Source: Humitalea sp038323655
Lineage (GTDB): Bacteria > Pseudomonadota > Alphaproteobacteria > Acetobacterales > Acetobacteraceae
DNA length: 11,932 nucleotides
Direction of reading: 5' to 3'
Assembly: GCA_038323655.1 (NCBI GenBank)
Contig: JBBQHE010000140.1
Coordinates: forward strand, 1-11,932
The stretch's first letter is position 1. Each line of letters starts with the position of its first letter. Shown here one piece after another: positions 7,128 to 11,932 of the stretch. Position numbers and translations under genes: made by a program. Under the pieces are notes generated by a model. It searched no databases. It was not told the DNA's origin and worked only from the letters and a program-made list of their open reading frames with translations.

Positions 7128-9248
7128 TCATCCGATCGGCAGTTCGATAAGCATGACCGCGCCGCCAAAGGCCGCTCCCGGCTCGGCGTTGTCGGCCGTC
7201 AGCCGCCCGCCGAATGAGCGCACGATGCCGTGGCAGATCGACAGGCCAAGCCCCGTCCCCTGCCCCGGCGGCTTGGTCGTGAAGAAGGGTTCGAACACCC
7301 TGGGCAGCGCCGGCTCGGCTATGCCGGGGCCGGTATCGGCGACGCTGACCATCAGCCATCCATCGGCGGCGACGGCGGCAATGCGGATCGCCCGCCGGGC
7401 CGATCCGGCGCCGACCATCGCATCGCGCGCGTTCAGCAACAGGTTCATCAGCACCTGTTCCATCAACACCGCCCCCGCCCGCGCCGGCGGCAGCCCTGGA
7501 GCCAGGTCGATGCTGAGCGCTATGCCCGCCTCGCGCAGCGTGCCCTTTACCAGGGTCAGCGCGCCTGCGACCATGTCGGACACCTTGACGCTGGCCGGAT
7601 CGCTCGGTTCGACCCGGCCGAACAGGCGCAGGTGGTCGATGATGGTGCGCGCCCGCTGCGCCAGGGCGGGCACGCGTTCCAGGCGAATGATCGCTTCCTG
7701 CGGGGGCATGCCGCGTCGCAGGCCGATGGCGGTCTTTTCCACCACCATCGACATGGTGGTCAGCGGCTGACTGATCTCATGCGCAAGCCCGGTCGCCATT
7801 TCGCCCAGCGTGGCCAGGCGGGATGCGACAACAGCGGCGGCGGCGGCGTTGGTCTCGGTCTCGATATCCGTCATCAGGCCGACGATCTCGATCGCGTCCG
7901 CATCGCGGGCCACCACCCTTTCGGAGAAGCGGGCCCATCGGCGCGTGCCGTCCGACCACAGGATGCGGCAGTCCTGGGTCAGCGGCTCCGGCCCATCGTG
8001 GGCTTCGAAGCGCTGTCGCATCGCGGCCCCGTCCTGTGGCGGGTCGCAAAGCGCCCAGATGCCGCCGCCACGACCCAGCAGGGCGCCGGACCGACCGCCC
8101 GCCATGTCAGAGAATGCCCGGGCGGCGTAGAGCAGGTCATGCGTGCCATCAGGATGATAGCGACTGCGGTAGATCACCCCGGGCAGCGCGTCGATCACCC
8201 GCGTGACTGCGGCCTCGTTGGCCGAGGCGGCGGCCAGCGCTTCGGCCGAAGCCCGGCGCGCGCGTTGGCCGTCGGCATGGACAAGACCGCCGAAGACCAG
8301 CAGCGCCGCGGCCAGGTCCAGCGCCAGCACCAGGGCGCGCAGCGATGCCACGCCCTCCAGCGCTTCCTGGGTCGCGAAGCCAAAGGACAGCACGAGGCCG
8401 AATTCGGGAAGCCGCCGCAGCGCCACCAGCATGTCGGGCGCCTTGCTGTCGGTATCATCGCGCAAGGCCGTCGCGTCGCGCCCCGCGATCGCCGCGACCA
8501 GCGAGGCTGGCGGCGCGACCGGCGCCGTGGGTGGCAGCGCCCCCCACAGGTTGCACAGGATCATGGCGCCGCCGTCGCGCCAGACCGTGACGCGGAGCCC
8601 GGGCGGCGGGTAGATCGCGGCCATGCGCGCCGAGGCCGCGACCACGTTGGACGACACCAACCCCACGCCTGCGAATGACCCGTCAGCATCGGTCAGCGCG
8701 CGGCTGAAGACCAGGACCTGGCGCCCGGTGATGCGGCCGACCTGCGGATCGCTGACGAAGATGCCGCGGGCCCCGCCCGCTTGCGCGCGGAAATAGGGTC
8801 GCTCGGCGACATCGGACAGTTCGGCCACCGGCAGGCTGGACCATTGCACGGTGCCGCGGGTATCGACCGCGCTGGCCCGCACGATATCGAAGCGCCCGGA
8901 CTGGCCGAAGCCGACCAGCATCGCCTGCAGGCCGGTCGGCGTATGCCCCCCAATCAATGTCAGTTGACGCTGCTGCAACAGGTCGAACGTCAGCCCGACG
9001 CCATCGAGCGACCCCCGCAGCCAGCCCTCCATGCCCATCGCCCCCGCTTCGGCCCGGCGCAGCCCTTCGGCCAGGGCGTCTCGCTCCGCCTTGCGCAGAC
9101 CAATCGTCAGGATCGCCTGGACCAGCAGCAAGGCCGCGGTTGCCAGCAGAAGTTGACTAAGAAGGCTTGGAAACGGCCTGGGCCGCAGCCAAGGCAGGAC
9201 GATGTGCTGTGTCGCCAGCGTCTGCGCTCCTGCCCGACTGCGATGCAT
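7128..9248 (-). CDS. Membrane sensor histidine kinase with CACHE-like periplasmic domain and PAS domain
   Basis: A 706-residue inner-membrane kinase. Transmembrane helices at about 28-50 and 302-323 flank a roughly 250-residue periplasmic sensor. The stretch ERPYFRAQ...GIFVSDPQVGRITGRQVLVFSRAL...GSFAGVGLVSS (149-200) resembles double-CACHE ligand-binding domains. A cytoplasmic PAS domain follows (about 345-465). The catalytic core is complete: His490 in GLAHEISQPL, IIDHLRLFGR (536-545), N-box Asn606 in MNLLLNARDA, Asp638 in ADTGPGI, FEPFFTTKP and GTGLGLS (664-670). It should autophosphorylate His490 and pass phosphate to the receiver encoded 13 bases downstream. No clear ribosome-binding site precedes the ATG at 9248, so the exact start is less certain, though the N-terminal helix requires a start near it. 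The ligand is unknown; CACHE domains often bind small organic acids or amino acids. Confidence 0.92.
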   Translation of the reverse strand: MHRSRAGAQTLATQHIVLPWLRPRPFPSLLSQLLLATAALLLVQAILTIGLRKAERDALAEGLRRAEAGAMGMEGWLRGSLDGVGLTFDLLQQRQLTLIGGHTPTGLQAMLVGFGQSGRFDIVRASAVDTRGTVQWSSLPVAELSDVAERPYFRAQAGGARGIFVSDPQVGRITGRQVLVFSRALTDADGSFAGVGLVSSNVVAASARMAAIYPPPGLRVTVWRDGGAMILCNLWGALPPTAPVAPPASLVAAIAGRDATALRDDTDSKAPDMLVALRRLPEFGLVLSFGFATQEALEGVASLRALVLALDLAAALLVFGGLVHADGQRARRASAEALAAASANEAAVTRVIDALPGVIYRSRYHPDGTHDLLYAARAFSDMAGGRSGALLGRGGGIWALCDPPQDGAAMRQRFEAHDGPEPLTQDCRILWSDGTRRWARFSERVVARDADAIEIVGLMTDIETETNAAAAAVVASRLATLGEMATGLAHEISQPLTTMSMVVEKTAIGLRRGMPPQEAIIRLERVPALAQRARTIIDHLRLFGRVEPSDPASVKVSDMVAGALTLVKGTLREAGIALSIDLAPGLPPARAGAVLMEQVLMNLLLNARDAMVGAGSARRAIRIAAVAADGWLMVSVADTGPGIAEPALPRVFEPFFTTKPPGQGTGLGLSICHGIVRSFGGRLTADNAEPGAAFGGAVMLIELPIG

Positions 9249-9390
9249 GTTCGTAGGCGCTGCCGCGACTTCACGTAACGGCTGCCCATGTCAGGAATTG
9301 TCGGGCAGCGCCGCTGGTCTATGCGCCAGGCTGATAAGGCATGTAAAAACACGAGGTGCGACCCGGCCCCGGGAATCAAGTGAGCCATGC
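9249..9390. promoter_or_regulatory. Divergent promoter region between two sensor kinase genes
   Basis: These 142 bases separate the oppositely oriented kinase genes and carry no gene of their own. The region holds a 7+7 bp dyad (9281-9309) and a loose plus-strand promoter match, TTGTCG (9298-9303) with TATGCG (9320-9325) at 16-base spacing. It is less G/C-rich than its flanks around TAAAAACA near 9336, as expected for a control region. Confidence 0.5.
9281..9309. repeat. Inverted repeat GCTGCCC-N15-GGGCAGC (operator candidate)
   Basis: The arms GCTGCCC (9281-9287) and GGGCAGC (9303-9309) match perfectly; their centres are 22 bases apart, about two helical turns. The right arm overlaps the end of the candidate -35 box of the plus-strand kinase. 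This geometry fits a dimeric regulator shared by the two divergent genes, but a chance dyad is possible. Confidence 0.4.
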
Positions 9391-11932
9391 ATGAGCCAGG
9401 CGCCGCCGAACCGGCCGCAGGATGACACGCCGGCCGCCGCACTCCTGGCGGAGCGGGCGTCTTTTGCCCGCAGCCGGGGTCTGCCCGAGGCCGCGCCCGA
9501 CCCGACGCTCATACGGGCGCTGCACCTGGCGATGCGTCTCTGCGCCGTGCCCGACGGGGCCTTGGCAATCGTCGACGGGCCTGACCTGCGGATCCTTGCC
9601 CGCCTTGGTCATCGGGAGGCCGGCCACGGCTTGGCGCGCCTTTGCATCGCGCGCGGCGCATCGATCATCGCCACCGATGCGCGGCTGGTGCCGGACCTGG
9701 CCCACCAGGCGGAGGTTCAGGCCGAAGGCGGCCCGCGCTTCTGCGCGATGATCCCGTTGGTGACAGCGACCGGGCAGACGATCGGCGCCCTCAGCCTGGC
9801 CGACAGCGTGCCTCGGCCCGACCTCGGCGCGCCCGCAAGCGCCGCGTCCATTCAGGCAGCGCTGGCCGACCTCGCGGCGCTCATCGTGGATGCGCTGCAA
9901 CAGCGCAGCCTGGCCTGGGCCCGTGACGCCATCGCGGCAAAGACGGCGTTGCTGCAACGGCTGATGGGCCTTGCCGCTGATGCCGCCGACTTCCCCAGCG
10001 CCGTGGCCGCCGCCAGCCGCGCGCTGTGTGAGGCGACAGGCGCACAGCTGTGCCAACTGTGGCGCATGACGCCGAACGGTCTGCGCGCGCATTTGCTGTC
10101 CGGCCACGGCGTCGGCGTCTTCGGTACAGTGGCGTTCCTGAAGACCGTGGCCGACACCGGGCTCGACGACCCCGCCTCGCCCACCCTCATCGCGATGCAG
10201 CAGAACCGGCAGGTGGTCGTCGACGACCTGCTGGGCGGGTCGCTCGCGCGGCTGCCACTGATGCGCCTGGCGGCGTCACACGGGATGCGGCGACAGATCT
10301 CCACCCCGCTGCGGCTCGGCGAGGAACGATTCGCCCTGGTCCTGGCGCTCGGCAACGACAGCGCCGACCTGCCGATGCTGGCCGAGACGCTGAGCGCGGC
10401 CGCCCTGGCGCTGCGCCCGCTGCTGCGACGGATCAGGGACGAAGATCAGAACCGGCTGCTGCAACGCGTCGTGGATGAAACCTCCGACGTCGTGCTGATC
10501 ACCGAGGCCGGCCCCATCGACCTGCCCGGGCCGCGGATCGTCTATGTCAATCCGGCCTTCGAAAAGCAGACCGGCTACACCGCCGCCGAAGTCCTGGGGC
10601 TGACGCCGCGCATCCTGCAGGGCCCCCAGAGTTCACCGCGCGCGATGGCGAATATTCGCGCCGCGCTTGAGACCTGGCAGCCCGTGCGCCAGGCGCTGCT
10701 GAACTATCGCAAGGATGGCAGCCGTTTCTGGTCCGACCTGCAGATCACGCCGATTGCCGATGCGCAGGGCTGGTGCACCCACTGGGTCGCCATCCAGCGC
10801 GACGTGACGAAAGAACTGGAGGCCCAGCGCGCCCGGATCCAGGCCGTGAGCGAACTAAACCAGTTGATCGCGCAGATGCCGGGCACGCTGATCCGTCTGC
10901 GGCGGCGCCCCGCAGGGATATGGGTTCCGCGCTATGTCGCGCCATCCATCCTGGAACTGACCGGCTACACGCCGGAGGAGGCGAGCGCCGAAGGCTGGTT
11001 CGCCGCGCATGTCGAGGCCGAGACGCTGACACGCAACCGCCTGCAGTCGGAGCAGGCGACCCGCGGCGCGCATCTGACCAGCCTGTTCCGCCTGCGCCAC
11101 CGGGATGGCCGCTGGCTGTGGATACGCTCGATCAAGCGCGGCCAGATCGCCGCCGACGGCAGGCCGGAGGTGGTGTCGATCTGGTCGGACGTGACGCTTG
11201 AGCGCGACCTGGCTGACCAGCTGGCGCATGCCGCGCGCCTGGCCCAGTTGGGTGAGGTCACGACGGGCCTGGCGCATGAGCTGAACCAGCCGCTCGCGAG
11301 CATCAGCCTGGCGGCGGAGAACGCAGCGCGATACATGGCCTCCGACCCACCGGCGCTTGACCGGGTGCGGGCCAAGCTCGACCTGATCGTCGAGCAGACC
11401 CAGCGGGCTTCGTCCGTGATCGACCACATGCGCCAGTTCGGGCGGACCGAGGCGGAGGCCATGGCGCCGGTCCTGCTGGCCGATGTACTGGCGCGTGCCG
11501 CGACCATGCTGCGCGGCAAGCTGGAGGCAGGCGGCATCAGCCTCGCATCCGATGGGGTGGCGACGTTTCCGCCCGTCCTGGCCGCGGCCATTCCGCTGGA
11601 GCAAGTGCTGATCAACCTGGTCGTCAACGCCTGCGATGCCTATGCCGGCGCCCCGCCAGGCCTGCCCCGGCAGATCGCCATCCGCGCCTGGCAGGCAGAC
11701 GACGTGGCGCAGATCACCGTGTCGGACCAGGCCGGGGGCATCCCAACCGCGGTGCTGCCGCGCATCTTTCAACCCTTCTTCACGACCAAGCCCGCCGGCC
11801 AGGGCACCGGTCTTGGCCTGTCGATCAGCTACGGCATTGTCGCCGCCATGGGCGGCAAGATCGCCGCCGCCAACGCCGACGGCGGCGCGTGCTTCACCAT
11901 TACCCTCCCCCTGGCCCTGCCGCCGGCCCCGG
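9391..11932 (+). CDS. Soluble multi-sensor histidine kinase GAF-GAF-PAS(LOV-like)-PAS-HisKA-HATPase (partial, 3' end outside window)
   Basis: An uninterrupted frame of 847 codons runs to the right edge. From the ATG at 9391 (MSQAPPNRPQ) the predicted order is GAF (about 30-165), a second GAF-like region (about 180-345), a LOV-like PAS (about 355-475), another PAS (about 485-605), HisKA and HATPase. No membrane helix is seen, so it acts in the cytoplasm. The LOV-like PAS has GLTPRILQGPQ and LNYRKDG, but Pro406 sits where photoactive LOV domains have Cys. The core has His629 in GLAHELNQPL, VIDHMRQFGR, Asn746 in INLVVNACDA, FQPFFTTKP and GTGLGLS. The D-box is DQAGGI, with Ala for the first Gly, a mild departure. 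The start has only a weak ribosome-binding site (AAGTGAG); an in-frame ATG at 9247 would add an unlikely tail. The protein may end soon after the edge or continue into a receiver domain. Confidence 0.92.
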   Translation, partial: MSQAPPNRPQDDTPAAALLAERASFARSRGLPEAAPDPTLIRALHLAMRLCAVPDGALAIVDGPDLRILARLGHREAGHGLARLCIARGASIIATDARLVPDLAHQAEVQAEGGPRFCAMIPLVTATGQTIGALSLADSVPRPDLGAPASAASIQAALADLAALIVDALQQRSLAWARDAIAAKTALLQRLMGLAADAADFPSAVAAASRALCEATGAQLCQLWRMTPNGLRAHLLSGHGVGVFGTVAFLKTVADTGLDDPASPTLIAMQQNRQVVVDDLLGGSLARLPLMRLAASHGMRRQISTPLRLGEERFALVLALGNDSADLPMLAETLSAAALALRPLLRRIRDEDQNRLLQRVVDETSDVVLITEAGPIDLPGPRIVYVNPAFEKQTGYTAAEVLGLTPRILQGPQSSPRAMANIRAALETWQPVRQALLNYRKDGSRFWSDLQITPIADAQGWCTHWVAIQRDVTKELEAQRARIQAVSELNQLIAQMPGTLIRLRRRPAGIWVPRYVAPSILELTGYTPEEASAEGWFAAHVEAETLTRNRLQSEQATRGAHLTSLFRLRHRDGRWLWIRSIKRGQIAADGRPEVVSIWSDVTLERDLADQLAHAARLAQLGEVTTGLAHELNQPLASISLAAENAARYMASDPPALDRVRAKLDLIVEQTQRASSVIDHMRQFGRTEAEAMAPVLLADVLARAATMLRGKLEAGGISLASDGVATFPPVLAAAIPLEQVLINLVVNACDAYAGAPPGLPRQIAIRAWQADDVAQITVSDQAGGIPTAVLPRIFQPFFTTKPAGQGTGLGLSISYGIVAAMGGKIAAANADGGACFTITLPLALPPAP

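Noticed and set aside
7230..8678. 482-codon plus-strand open frame opposite the membrane kinase
   Set aside because: The kinase on the minus strand is complete with all catalytic boxes. The plus-strand frame reads as a Gln/Arg/His-rich shadow.
9247..9390. In-frame upstream ATG at 9247 as start of the soluble kinase
   Set aside because: It would overlap the start of the opposite kinase and use up the whole divergent promoter region to add a 48-residue, feature-free tail.
10855..11772. 305-codon minus-strand open frame opposite the soluble kinase
   Set aside because: The plus-strand frame encodes PAS, HisKA and HATPase motifs without interruption. The minus-strand reading shows none.

Overview
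This is a GC-rich, densely coded chromosomal segment, most likely from an alphaproteobacterium. The evidence is a glnB-glnA pair in the usual alphaproteobacterial order, strongly G/C-ending codons, and two sensor kinases carrying the HE(L/I)xQPL and IDHxRxFGR signatures common in that class. An Acetobacteraceae/Rhodospirillales source is plausible but is inferred from general character, not from a marker gene. No mobile elements, tRNA/rRNA genes or CRISPR arrays were seen.

Layout: (1) The last 27 codons of a LytM/M23-type peptidase overlap, by ATGA, the start of a complete M3-family oligoendopeptidase (+). (2) A short convergent gap with a 14-bp tandem repeat leads to a class I/II PLP aminotransferase (-). 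(3) A roughly 300-bp divergent region separates the aminotransferase from glnB (PII, 112 aa) and glnA (type I glutamine synthetase, +). A strong hairpin lies between glnB and glnA, and a textbook intrinsic terminator follows glnA. (4) A small secreted GlcG/HbpS-like protein (+) converges on a two-gene two-component operon (-). That operon encodes a membrane sensor kinase with a large periplasmic domain, followed 13 bp later by a receiver protein. The receiver is fused to a histidine-kinase-like module whose phosphoacceptor His is kept but whose ATP-binding domain has lost its signature motifs. (5) A divergent 142-bp region leads to a second, soluble sensor kinase with predicted architecture GAF-GAF-PAS(LOV-like)-PAS-HisKA-HATPase (+), which runs off the right edge.

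How the genes work together: glnB and glnA form the core nitrogen-assimilation module, with PII sensing energy/2-oxoglutarate and GlnA making glutamine under adenylylation control. The right half is a signalling cluster. Two kinases with related catalytic cores face away from a common control region, and only one receiver protein is visible. The receiver protein's pseudo-kinase tail, the cysteine-less LOV-like PAS domain of the second kinase, and the nearby secreted HbpS-like protein (a possible extracytoplasmic partner for the membrane kinase) are the most interesting points in the window. The rest is ordinary core metabolism.
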